Positions 56,485 through 64,000 of a DNA stretch of 64,000 nt are shown piece by piece. The stretch spans positions 744,001-808,000 of the forward strand of contig NZ_CP088294.1 of NCBI RefSeq assembly GCF_024666525.1. The letters are read 5' to 3'. The translations under genes and the position numbers were made by a program. The notes under the pieces were generated by a model, which saw only the letters and a program-made list of their open reading frames with translations, ran no database searches and had not been told where the DNA came from. Every line of letters begins with the position of its first letter. Positions within the stretch are counted from its first letter, which is position 1. Source of the DNA: Pseudomonas sp. J452. GTDB taxonomy: Bacteria; Pseudomonadota; Gammaproteobacteria; Pseudomonadales; Pseudomonadaceae.

Positions 56485-57402
56485 TCACTCGCCGGACGGG
56501 CCGGCAAAGTAGGCCTTCTCACGCTGGATGCGCGCCCTGAACAACGGCGCCAGCAACTTCTTCAACAGGGCACTGAGCGGCACCACGGTGACGATCAGGC
56601 ACAACAGGAAAACGATATAGATCACCAGACCCACGCCGCGCCGGCGGCTCTGCTGCGGGCCGAGGGCAGCGAGCAGGCGGCTCCACAACTGGAAGCTGCG
56701 GTTGCCGACCTTCTCGCTGGCGATCAGCTTCTCATCGATCTTCACCGCGCCCAGACCCTTGAGCATCGGCTGCTCGATCGGTAGTCCGTCGGCGCTCAGG
56801 CGCGTGGCCATGGCCTCGCCGAAACGGCTGGCCGCGGCGATCTCGGCCGGATCTATGCCGGCACGCGGCACCCAGCTGTAAGGCTTCTGCCGACCGGTGA
56901 ACAGCCACAGCGGGGTAGCCAGGAAGCTCGCCGCGGTGCCGCAGGCGTCGGTCAGAGCGATGTTATCCACCAGCCGCGCGCCCAGTTCAGCGAGCCGCAC
57001 CTTGACCTTCTCCTGGGCCATCAGCCACATGTTGCGGCAACCGATCAGGGTCACCACCGGGGTGTCCTTAAGCAGGCGCGCGGCCTCGGGCGAGGCGAAG
57101 AAGCTGGTCAACGGCAGCGACGGCGAGAGGAACCACACCTGGTAGGCAAGGATCACCAGGTCGTAACGTTTGCCGGCATCCACCGCCAACGGCAGCAGGG
57201 GCTGCGGACGCTGCAGCACGGTTTCCGGAAAGATGCGGAAGAAGCCGAGGAACGGCCAGGGAAAGGGAAAGGGCTGCGCCGGCTGCAGGGCGAGGAAGTC
57301 CACCTGGATATCGCTGCACGCCTGCAAGGGCGCACATACCGACTGCACCAGCCGATCGAGCTGGCCGGTTTGCGAAAAGTGGACCACCAAAACCTGGCGC
57401 AT
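56485..57402 (-). CDS. Dialkylresorcinol condensing enzyme-like protein (DarA-like)
   Basis: A 305-residue protein with a flavodoxin-like N-terminal part (RQVLVVHFSQTGQLDRL; LVILAYQVWFLSPSLPL) of the DarA family, which aromatises the ring made by DarB. Residues about 256-280 form a strongly hydrophobic helix, so this member is probably membrane-anchored. The start codon lies 2 bp from the end of a miniature element and has only a weak ribosome site (gcagg) within it. It is the first gene of the minus-strand operon. Confidence 0.85.
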   Translation of the reverse strand: MRQVLVVHFSQTGQLDRLVQSVCAPLQACSDIQVDFLALQPAQPFPFPWPFLGFFRIFPETVLQRPQPLLPLAVDAGKRYDLVILAYQVWFLSPSLPLTSFFASPEAARLLKDTPVVTLIGCRNMWLMAQEKVKVRLAELGARLVDNIALTDACGTAASFLATPLWLFTGRQKPYSWVPRAGIDPAEIAAASRFGEAMATRLSADGLPIEQPMLKGLGAVKIDEKLIASEKVGNRSFQLWSRLLAALGPQQSRRRGVGLVIYIVFLLCLIVTVVPLSALLKKLLAPLFRARIQREKAYFAGPSGE

Positions 57403-57404
57403 CC

Positions 57405-57672
57405 TAGGGCCTGCCGATGCTTTTTCGCGAGCCGCGTTGCTGCGACAGATGGCGCCAGGCTAGGCGCGGGACGCAGGCAATGGTCGCCCCCTTGGCAAGT
57501 CCCGCAACGACGCATGGCACCATCTGCCGCGCAACCCGGAGGGCCGGGCCGCTGTTTGCGCGAGCCGTCGTTACTCGTCGCTCATTTGGAATCACCAAAC
57601 CTCTCTCCTCGTGCCTAGCCTCGCGCAAACAGCGGCTCCGGCGCGGCCGTGAAAAAACATCGGCAGGCCCTA
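57405..57672. mobile_element. TA-flanked miniature inverted-repeat element (MITE-3)
   Basis: A 268-bp non-coding segment with terminal inverted repeats TAGGGCCTGCCGATG, followed by a T run, at both ends, bounded by TA. An internal inverted repeat (gccgctgtttgcgcgag at about 57549 and its complement at about 57620) lies in its right half. It fills almost the whole 286-bp space between darA and the DUF2141 gene. Confidence 0.7.
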
Positions 57673-57688
57673 CCCACTTCCCTGCAAA

Positions 57689-58147
57689 ATGCGTTGGATT
57701 ATGCCACAGCGAATTCTTCAAACCGTAACCAGAGCCGGCTATCAAAGCCTGTTGGGCCTGCTGTTCGTCTGCTCACCAGCCTGGGCCGGTGACATTCTGG
57801 TCAGCCTCGAAGGCAAACAGGCCAATGGCGCCGTGCACCTGGCCCTGGTCTTCGCCGACCGCCCTGCGTGGCAGGAACCGCCGCTGCGCCTGATCCAGGG
57901 CGAGGCGCCGGTCTTGCGCCTGCGCAACCTGCCACCCGGGCGCTTCGCCATCCAGCTGTTTCAGGACAGCAACGGCAATGGTCGCCTCGACCTCAGCCCG
58001 CGTGGCATACCGCTGGAGCCGGTGGGGTTTTCGAACAACCCCGCTCTGCTCAATGGCAAGCCCAGGCCGCTGGACTGCCTGTTCGTGCATGGAGCGGCGG
58101 ACAGTCAGCTGACGATTCGTTTGCAGGCGCCGCGAGGCAAGCCTTAG
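57689..58147 (+). CDS. DUF2141 secreted protein
   Basis: A 152-residue protein with a signal peptide (cut near AWA-GD) and a DUF2141 beta-sandwich (LRNLPPGRFAIQLFQDSNGNGRLD, GFSNNPA). The function is unknown. The start may be the first ATG (57689) or the one four codons on. Neither has a clear ribosome site, perhaps because the neighbouring MITE-3 ends 16 bp upstream. Confidence 0.8.
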   Translation: MRWIMPQRILQTVTRAGYQSLLGLLFVCSPAWAGDILVSLEGKQANGAVHLALVFADRPAWQEPPLRLIQGEAPVLRLRNLPPGRFAIQLFQDSNGNGRLDLSPRGIPLEPVGFSNNPALLNGKPRPLDCLFVHGAADSQLTIRLQAPRGKP

Positions 58148-58183
58148 AACCGCTTAGGTCTCGGACTCGATTTCGACGGAAAT

Positions 58184-58209
58184 GGTGGGTAAGCGGAGCG
58201 TTATCCACC
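58184..58209. repeat. ggtgggtaagc...ttatccacc palindrome
   Basis: An imperfect palindrome related to the hairpin after hslU (30421-30449). It is one of three repeats that fill the 298-bp space between the DUF2141 gene and blc. Confidence 0.5.
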
Positions 58210-58220
58210 CGGCCTGATCC

Positions 58221-58288
58221 TGTAGGAGCCAGCTTGCTGGCGATAGGCAGACAGCGTCCCGCTGATCGCCAGCAAGCTGGCTCCTACA
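58221..58288. repeat. REP pair (tgtaggagccagcttgctgg type)
   Basis: Two perfect 24-bp inverted copies 20 bases apart, a REP family common in Pseudomonas. A ccccctctcc/ggagaggggg palindrome follows at 58341-58380. Confidence 0.8.
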
Positions 58289-58445
58289 AAAGCATGTGCT
58301 GAATAACAGTATCTACAAGGCAGGCACAGAGAAGCGACCTCCCCCTCTCCCCAGCCCTACCCCTTGAACGGGAGAGGGGGCAGAAGCACGGGGTATCTGC
58401 TCTATCGCCGCTTGGCTGATGCAAGAAAGATCATTACAAGCCTTG

Positions 58446-59018
58446 TTACTGGCCGATCTTGGCATCCGCCACACGCCAGATCAGCTCGCTGGTGTCATAG
58501 CCGCGCGCCTGGGCCTGCTGCAGCATCTCGGAGCGAGTTTCCAGGGAGATCTGCGCGTCGCGCGTCAACAGCCAGAGGTACTCGCGATTGGGATTGCCGA
58601 CCAGCGCGGTGCGGTAATCGCTATCCAGGTAGAGCACCCAGTAATCACCTTTGGCCACGCCGGGGAACAGGTTGCTGAACCAGTTATCGAAGCTGACCCA
58701 CAGTTTGTCCGTCTGCCCGGCCACCTGCGGGGTTGCCTGGCCCTTGGCTTCGATCCACTCGCCGTCGAGGGTGAGGCAGCGGTTGCGCACAGCAACCGCG
58801 CCATCGTCCTGCAGCTGGTAGTGCGCCTCGGACTGCGCACAGTTGCGCTGAAAAAACATCGGCAAGCGCGCCTGCTCGTACCAGGTGCCCTGGTAGCGTT
58901 GCAGGTCCACCGCGCCGGCAGTCTGCGGCGCCTCGCTGCTGGCACCCGGGCCGGCACAACCGACCAGGCCCAACAGCAAGGCCGGCAGCAGCAGGCGAGA
59001 CAAAGCGCGCGCGATCAC
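58446..59018 (-). CDS. blc: Outer-membrane lipocalin
   Basis: A 190-residue lipoprotein (lipobox LVGC, Cys21) with the lipocalin motif YQGTWYEQARLP, and the Blc-type DYWVLYLDSDYRTALVGNPNR and LWLLTRDAQ. It binds fatty acids or lysophospholipids at the outer membrane. It overlaps the upstream small lipoprotein gene by four bases. Confidence 0.95.
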   Translation of the reverse strand: MIARALSRLLLPALLLGLVGCAGPGASSEAPQTAGAVDLQRYQGTWYEQARLPMFFQRNCAQSEAHYQLQDDGAVAVRNRCLTLDGEWIEAKGQATPQVAGQTDKLWVSFDNWFSNLFPGVAKGDYWVLYLDSDYRTALVGNPNREYLWLLTRDAQISLETRSEMLQQAQARGYDTSELIWRVADAKIGQ

Positions 59019-59269
59019 TTCAGGCCCTGGCCGGAAAACATCATGACCTTGTCGCCAGCGTACTGCACGCTGATGAAGACCTTCTCATCGCCCCAGTTGC
59101 AACTGGTGATACCGATGGCGCCGGAGCACTCGGTGGGGCTGCCGAGCAGGCTTTCCACTTCGGCCTTGGGCATGCCGGCCTTGAGCTTGGCGTAATTCTC
59201 CTGATTGACCTTGCTGCAGGCAGCGAGCAGGACACAGGCGGACAGCACGACGAGGGTACGCAGCGACAT
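59015..59269 (-). CDS. Small lipoprotein (DUF3862/OsmE-like)
   Basis: An 84-residue lipoprotein with lipobox LAAC (Cys18) and a SmpA/OmlA-like fold (NYAKLKAGMPKAEVESLLGSP). I chose the start MSLRTLVVL because it gives a proper signal peptide; the reading frame continues further upstream without one. It is coupled to blc. The exact function is unknown. Confidence 0.85.
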   Translation of the reverse strand: MSLRTLVVLSACVLLAACSKVNQENYAKLKAGMPKAEVESLLGSPTECSGAIGITSCNWGDEKVFISVQYAGDKVMMFSGQGLK

Positions 59270-59342
59270 GAAGTAACTCCATAAGGGCGAATGACAGGAC
59301 AAGAGCTTGGCACACACGCGGCTCTTCTGCGGCGGTTGGACG

Positions 59343-59942
59343 TCAGAAGCGTGAGCCGGGTTCCTGCAGGAAGGCCAGTTCGTCCGGCGTCGATGCGCGG
59401 GCGAGGATCGCATTACGATGGGGAAAGCGGCCGAAACGGGCAATCACCTGCTGGTGACGCACGGCATAGTCGAGGTATCCGGCAAACAGCTCGAGCTCGG
59501 CGGCCGGTACCTGCTCACGCAGGGCGCGGAAACGTTCGACGGCCAGGTTCTGCGTGGCCAGGTCCTCGGCATGCTCCAGCACCAGATAGATGAATACCTG
59601 ACGAATCGCCGGCAGCTGCCGCTCCAGGCCTTGCGCCAGCCCCCAACGCACCAGTTGCTGGGCGCGGGCATCGCCGGCAAAGGCCTGGGGCGTCGCACGT
59701 TGGATCATCCGTGGCAGCTGGTCGAGCAGCAGGATCAGGGCCAGCCAGCCCTCGGCCTGCTCCGCCCAATCCTGCAGCCCGCCGGCCAACGCCTGGGCAC
59801 TCAACTCGCCGAAGCGCTCATGCGCCTCGGCATCCTGGCTGGCCTGGTAGCCGAACCACAGCTTGCCGCGCTGGGCCGCCACCGCGCTGGCGGCTTCGGC
59901 ATCACCGAACCACCAGTCAAGCAGGGGCTGCCAGGCCGCCAC
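59343..59942 (-). CDS. DUF924 family protein
   Basis: A 199-residue all-helical protein of the DUF924 family (ALILLLDQLPRMIQRATPQAF, then GRFPHRNAILARASTPDEL). The fold is TPR-like and the function is unknown. The start is GTG, 3 bp after the fbp stop, so it is co-transcribed with fbp. Confidence 0.9.
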   Translation of the reverse strand: MAAWQPLLDWWFGDAEAASAVAAQRGKLWFGYQASQDAEAHERFGELSAQALAGGLQDWAEQAEGWLALILLLDQLPRMIQRATPQAFAGDARAQQLVRWGLAQGLERQLPAIRQVFIYLVLEHAEDLATQNLAVERFRALREQVPAAELELFAGYLDYAVRHQQVIARFGRFPHRNAILARASTPDELAFLQEPGSRF

Positions 59943-59945
59943 GCG

Positions 59946-60953
59946 TCAGGCCTGGTGGTAGGCCGTGGCGCGCTCGACTTCTTCCTTGGAACCGAGGAAG
60001 ACCGCCACACGCTGGTGCAGGGACTCCGGCTGGATATCGAGAATGCGCTGGGTGCCGTTGGTGGCGGCGCCGCCAGCCTGCTCGATCAGCATCGACATCG
60101 GGTTGGCTTCGTACATCAGACGCAGCTTGCCCGGCTTCTCCGGCTCACGGGCGTCGCGCGGGTACATGAACAGGCCGCCACGGGTGAGGATGCGATGCAC
60201 GTCGGCCACCATCGAGGCGATCCAGCGCATGTTGTAGTTCTTGCCCAGCGGGCCTTCCTTGCCGGCCAGCAGCTCGGAAACATAGCGCTGCACCGGGGCT
60301 TCCCAGTGACGCTGGTTGGACATGTTGATGGCGAACTCGGCGGTGCTTTCCGGCACGCGGATGTTTTCGTGGGTCAGCACGAAACTGCCCATTTCGCGAT
60401 CCAGGGTGAAGCCCATCACGCCGGCGCCGAGGGTCAGCATCAGCATGGTCTGCGGGCCGTAGATGGCGTAGCCGGCCGCGACCTGCTCGGTACCCGGCTG
60501 GAGGAAGGCCTCTTCGCCGAGGTCGCCATTTTCACCATTGCGATCCGGGCAACGCAGTACGGAGAAGATGGTACCGACCGAGACGTTGACGTCGATGTTG
60601 CTGGAGCCGTCGAGCGGGTCGAACACAAGCAGGTAGGCGCCTTTCGGGTACTGGCCGGGGATCTGGTAGGCATTGTCCATTTCTTCCGACGCCATGCCGG
60701 CCAGGTGGCCGCCCCATTCGTTGGCTTCGAGAAGGATTTCGTTGGAGATCACGTCGAGCTTCTTCTGCACTTCACCCTGCACGTTCTCGGTGCCCATGCT
60801 GCCGAGCACGCCACCGAGGGCGCCCTTGGACACGGCGTGGCTGATTTCCTTGCACGCACGTGCGACCACTTCGATGAGGAAACGCAGATCAGCCGGGGTG
60901 TTGTGGCTGCGGGTCTGTTCGATCAGATAGCGGCTGAGGGTGACGCGCGACAT
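59946..60953 (-). CDS. fbp: Fructose-1,6-bisphosphatase class I
   Basis: A 335-residue gluconeogenic phosphatase. The metal-binding [12 protein letters not shown] is present, as are the class I sugar-phosphate residues near [10 protein letters not shown] and [11 protein letters not shown]. The length is normal for proteobacterial FBPase I. It is followed at once by the DUF924 gene. Confidence 0.97.
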   Translation of the reverse strand: MSRVTLSRYLIEQTRSHNTPADLRFLIEVVARACKEISHAVSKGALGGVLGSMGTENVQGEVQKKLDVISNEILLEANEWGGHLAGMASEEMDNAYQIPGQYPKGAYLLVFDPLDGSSNIDVNVSVGTIFSVLRCPDRNGENGDLGEEAFLQPGTEQVAAGYAIYGPQTMLMLTLGAGVMGFTLDREMGSFVLTHENIRVPESTAEFAINMSNQRHWEAPVQRYVSELLAGKEGPLGKNYNMRWIASMVADVHRILTRGGLFMYPRDAREPEKPGKLRLMYEANPMSMLIEQAGGAATNGTQRILDIQPESLHQRVAVFLGSKEEVERATAYHQA

Positions 60954-61078
60954 GGAGGAGCTCCGGAAGGGAAGTCAAAATCGCGCGCAGTTTAACCGTT
61001 TGCGGGCGCCAGCGCCTCTGCAGAACCCGACAGCTGATGAGAGGATGGCGACACGGGGACAGTTGAGTAGCACACCGT

Positions 61079-61106
61079 GACCGCGCCCCACTGTGAGGGC
61101 GCGGTC
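61079..61106 (-). terminator. Hairpin downstream of estA
   Basis: A perfect 10-bp stem (gaccgcgccc / gggcgcggtc) with an eight-base loop, 12 bp after the estA stop. The T tract is weak. Confidence 0.55.
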
Positions 61107-61118
61107 GCAGTGGACGGC

Positions 61119-63014
61119 TTACAAGTCCCAGGACAGGGAGACGTTGATCCCCTGCTGGTCATCGTCGTCGCTGTTGCGGTAGCTGTAGCTTCCGCGCAGC
61201 GACAAGCCTTCGGCCAACTTGTGACTGACACCCAGACTGGCGCGAGTGGTCTTGTCGGTCGGCACATAGCCTTCCAGCGTGTACTCGATACCCGACAGAG
61301 CGTTCTGCGACATGCTCACTTCGCTGACGTCATCCTCGTACTCGCGCTCCTGCGCCACTTCGGCGAACAGGCGGGTCTGCGTATTGAGGTCGATGATGCC
61401 CTGCAGGCCGACCCCCAGGCGCTTGGAGGTGCGTTCCTGGTCGTCGTAGGTCAGCGCAGTGGAACGCTGGCCATCTTCCGAGTAGCCATCCAGTTCGACA
61501 CGGGCATAGTCGGCGCTGATGAACGGGCTCAGGTGCCACTGGCTACCCGGCTGGGCAATGTCGTAGCCGAAGCGGCCGCTGAAGGCCCACAGCGAGCCAT
61601 CGGTGTCGCCTTCCTCGGTGCGGGTGGCAGCCCCAAGCTCGAATTTTCGCTCAAGATTGGCGTAGTCGAGGTGGCCGGCGCTGGCCGCCAACTCGGCCCA
61701 CCAGCGATTCTCCTGGTACTGGGCAAAGGCGGTGCCGATATAGCTGTTGAGGTCGTAATCGGAGTCAGCATCGCCGGCGTCCAGGCTCTGCTCATAGAAG
61801 CCTGCCGCCAAACCGAGGCGCCAAGCCTCGTTGAGACGGTAGCTGCCGCCGAAGTTGAGGTTATAGCCATTGCCATCGGCAGAGCTTTCATAGATGTCGT
61901 AGTCGAGACGCTGACCACCAGCATTGACGAACGCACGCCACTGGCCGACCGCCTGCCAGGCTTCCCAGTCGGCCTGCCACTGGGCGCGCAACTGGTCCTG
62001 GTGCGAGCGCAGGTTGCCATGCGCCATTTCCGGCAGCAGGCTGATCTCCCAAGGGGCGGAGAGCAACGAGTAGGCATAATCGGAGATCAAGGTTTGCCCG
62101 GCGATAGTCGGGTGTACGCTGTCGTTGAACAGCAGCTTGCTCGGATCGGGACTGGTGCCGTTGAGCCCGTAGACCGGGTTCTGGTTGCCGCCGCAGTCGT
62201 CAAAGCAGGTGCTCAGCAGGGCCGTGCGGTCAGCCAGCAGTCCGTAGCGCGCCGGGTCGGCCAGGACTTCCGAGAGCATCAGGGGGACGTTAAGGGGAAT
62301 GACCTCTGCATTGACCTGCGCGAGCTGAGTGACCAACTCGGTATTGAACTCTTGGGCCAGGTCCGAAACGAAACCCTGCAGACCAGAGCCAAAGTAATTC
62401 GGCGTCAAGCCCACATCCGGCAGCAACCAGACCATGATGTACTTGCCACCGGCTTGCTGCAGCGCCTCAACGCTATCGACCAAGCGCCCAGCAGAGGCTT
62501 GAGCCTGCTCAGGGTTGAGCACCTGAAACTGGAGGAAGTCATTGCCGCCACCGGTCAGGTAGTAAAGAGCATTGGGATCAGCACGGAAGCCGCGCTCAAC
62601 CAGGTAACCATCACGCGAACGCGAATCCACGATGGAACCGCCCACGCCGGTAATGGAGTCCAAAATCTGATCGGTGCGATAGCCACCCACGGCCCAGTTA
62701 TCGCCATCCGGCAGGCCCAGCGCCTGGTTCACCGGCGAGGTGGAGCCGCTCATGCTGCCGAGGCCCAGCTTGCCATTCAGAATCTGGGTGGCATTAAGGC
62801 CGTACGACTCGCCACTGCCAGGCTGGTAGGTAGGGCCGGTACGGTTGGTGAAACGCTCAGTGGCACCCGCCGGGCCATCGGCGTCGGCGCGCTGCCCGGC
62901 ATCGGCCAGGCTGTCGCCGAACACCACCATGGTCGAATAGGGGGATGCCTGCAGGGGAAGGGAAGCACTGGCAAGCAGGCAAGCCGCGGCCAGCGGAGTC
63001 AGAACGCGCTTCAT
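61119..63014 (-). CDS. estA: Autotransporter esterase EstA
   Basis: A 631-residue outer-membrane autotransporter. It has a signal peptide (1-24), a GDSL esterase passenger at about 25-340 with Ser35 (VFGDSLADAG), GGGNDF and NDSVHPT, and a C-terminal 12-strand beta barrel ending in ISLSWDL. In P. aeruginosa EstA supports rhamnolipid production and motility. It is followed by a hairpin terminator. Confidence 0.96.
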   Translation of the reverse strand: MKRVLTPLAAACLLASASLPLQASPYSTMVVFGDSLADAGQRADADGPAGATERFTNRTGPTYQPGSGESYGLNATQILNGKLGLGSMSGSTSPVNQALGLPDGDNWAVGGYRTDQILDSITGVGGSIVDSRSRDGYLVERGFRADPNALYYLTGGGNDFLQFQVLNPEQAQASAGRLVDSVEALQQAGGKYIMVWLLPDVGLTPNYFGSGLQGFVSDLAQEFNTELVTQLAQVNAEVIPLNVPLMLSEVLADPARYGLLADRTALLSTCFDDCGGNQNPVYGLNGTSPDPSKLLFNDSVHPTIAGQTLISDYAYSLLSAPWEISLLPEMAHGNLRSHQDQLRAQWQADWEAWQAVGQWRAFVNAGGQRLDYDIYESSADGNGYNLNFGGSYRLNEAWRLGLAAGFYEQSLDAGDADSDYDLNSYIGTAFAQYQENRWWAELAASAGHLDYANLERKFELGAATRTEEGDTDGSLWAFSGRFGYDIAQPGSQWHLSPFISADYARVELDGYSEDGQRSTALTYDDQERTSKRLGVGLQGIIDLNTQTRLFAEVAQEREYEDDVSEVSMSQNALSGIEYTLEGYVPTDKTTRASLGVSHKLAEGLSLRGSYSYRNSDDDDQQGINVSLSWDL

Positions 63015-63151
63015 CGAAATGTCCTTATGATTGTTATTGGACTGGGTGCTACTCGCCGACTCTAGCGTGATTCGTATCGCATTTCATCAAACTCTTGTTT
63101 GAACTTAGTGTCGCCCGACGGATCGTCACCGTTACCCGCATGATCGCCGCA

Positions 63152-64000
63152 TCATGCCCCGCTTTGTGGCTTGCGCAGCAGGCTGAAGGCCATTGCGCCG
63201 AGCAGCGCCACACCGGCCAGCAGCACCGCCCACAGGCCAATGCGCTTCCAGTCCGCCTGTGACTGTGCCTGTTGCGCAGCCGCCTCGACCGCCGCCGGCA
63301 CCTGTTGCGGCGCCGTCGCCACGCCCAGGCTGGAAAAACGCTCCGGCTCGTAACCGGGAATCAGCGTACTCATCGGCAAAGCCGCCGACTGCACGGCCGC
63401 TTTGCCGATGACGAGCTGATAAGGCGCCGAACCGCGGGCGAGAAACACCACCTGGGTGCTGCGCATCGCCACCTGCAACTGCGGCGCCTGTTTGCCCAGG
63501 CCACCACCGCGCTCATCGACCTGCAGGCGCAGTTGCTGCACCGGCGTGCCATACAGCTCGATCTCGTCCTGCCGCACCTCCTTGCCATTCTGCGGCAGGC
63601 GATAGAGCAGACCGCGAGCCAGCGGCTGCCACTCCAGCTTGCCATCGCGGCGACTGGACAGGCTTACCGGCGCCAGGGTGTTGGCCTGATCGAGGCTGAA
63701 CTTGACCCGCTGCAACGGCAGCGACAGCGGCAGCTCCCAGCTGTATTCGCCAGCCTTGCTGCTGCGTGCCGGCAACGGTGCGGACCAGACCAGCGGTGGC
63801 GCCGTATCGGCATTGTCGATACTGACCAGCTGCGCGGCCGTCAGGGCCGGCGCCTGCTGCGGAGCCAGCCAGAGCAGGCGCAGATAGCGCGCCTTATACC
63901 CCGGCAGCGCGACCTCGCGCTGGTCGATGCGCTCATTGGCGAAGCTCAGGCGGGCGATGCTGCCTTCACCCCAGCTTTCCCAGTGCTGCAGGTCGTCGCT
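63152..64000 (-). CDS. DUF3999 family membrane protein (C-terminal part)
   Basis: An open frame runs from the window edge (LQHWESWGEGSIARLSFANE) through YKARYLRLLWLAPQQAPALT to a single C-terminal membrane helix (WAVLLAGVALLGAMAFSLL) and a short basic tail. This is the DUF3999 layout: a large periplasmic beta domain plus one anchor. The N-terminus lies beyond 64000. It lies upstream of estA on the same strand, as I remember for PA5113/PA5112. The function is unknown. Confidence 0.88.
   Translation of the reverse strand, partial: SDDLQHWESWGEGSIARLSFANERIDQREVALPGYKARYLRLLWLAPQQAPALTAAQLVSIDNADTAPPLVWSAPLPARSSKAGEYSWELPLSLPLQRVKFSLDQANTLAPVSLSSRRDGKLEWQPLARGLLYRLPQNGKEVRQDEIELYGTPVQQLRLQVDERGGGLGKQAPQLQVAMRSTQVVFLARGSAPYQLVIGKAAVQSAALPMSTLIPGYEPERFSSLGVATAPQQVPAAVEAAAQQAQSQADWKRIGLWAVLLAGVALLGAMAFSLLRKPQSGA

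Noticed and set aside
61077..63065. Long open frame on the plus strand opposite estA
   Set aside because: It mirrors the codon structure of estA, which has full catalytic motifs and a signal peptide. GC-rich DNA commonly leaves the antisense frame open.

Overview
The window is a 64 kb piece of a Pseudomonas chromosome, GC-rich with typical Pseudomonas codon use. Gene order closely follows what I remember of the P. aeruginosa PAO1 block from hemE to estA (hemE, gltDB, aroBK, pilQPONM, ponA, malic enzyme, rpmE, priA, argS, hslVU, the pha locus, ubiEJB, hisIE, tatABC, dtd, pip, blc, fbp, estA). The medium-chain-length polyhydroxyalkanoate (PHA) locus and the TA-flanked miniature repeats also fit this genus. 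No rRNA, tRNA or CRISPR array was seen.

Region 1 (1-23.3 kb, mostly minus strand): haem synthesis (hemE), an isolated cyanase (cynS), glutamate synthase (gltBD), a membrane AAA/SPOR protein, shikimate-pathway genes aroB and aroK, the type IV pilus assembly operon pilMNOPQ, divergent ponA, a malic enzyme, a lipoprotein M48 protease, a secreted nuclease and rpmE. Region 2 (23.4-30.8 kb, plus strand): priA, argS, an FtsN-like SPOR protein, and hslVU behind a very good heat-shock (RpoH) promoter. Region 3 (30.8-39.2 kb): the PHA locus. phaC1-phaZ-phaC2-phaD run on plus, probably from a sigma-54 promoter, and phaI-phaF run on minus. The space between phaD and phaF, where the two arms converge, holds a decayed integrase element bounded by 26-bp direct repeats of the shared terminator. 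Region 4 (39.3-47.5 kb): ubiE-ubiJ-ubiB, hisI-hisE, tatABC-rsmE, a UPF0158 gene, and dtd-pip.

Region 5 (48.7-57.4 kb) is the accessory highlight. It is a split, two-operon lipid or polyketide-like biosynthesis and export locus. The plus arm encodes a hotdog dehydratase-like protein, an ABC ATPase and permease, an acyl carrier protein, a ketosynthase with an intact Cys-His-His triad, and a Cys-less ketosynthase-like partner. The minus arm encodes a DarA-like (dialkylresorcinol) protein with a C-terminal membrane helix, a DarB/FabH-like ketosynthase III, a small HTH-like protein, and a BtrH-like protein with a C39-type Cys-His-Asp triad. I infer an ACP-borne acyl or alkylresorcinol-type product that is transferred to an acceptor and exported. 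I do not recognise a described pathway with exactly this gene set. A TA-flanked miniature inverted-repeat element fills nearly the whole region upstream of darA.

Region 6 (57.7-64 kb): a DUF2141 secreted protein, a lipocalin (blc), a small lipoprotein, a DUF924 protein, fbp, the autotransporter esterase estA, and the C-terminal part of a DUF3999 membrane protein that runs off the window. REP-type palindromes and three miniature elements lie in the intergenic spaces.
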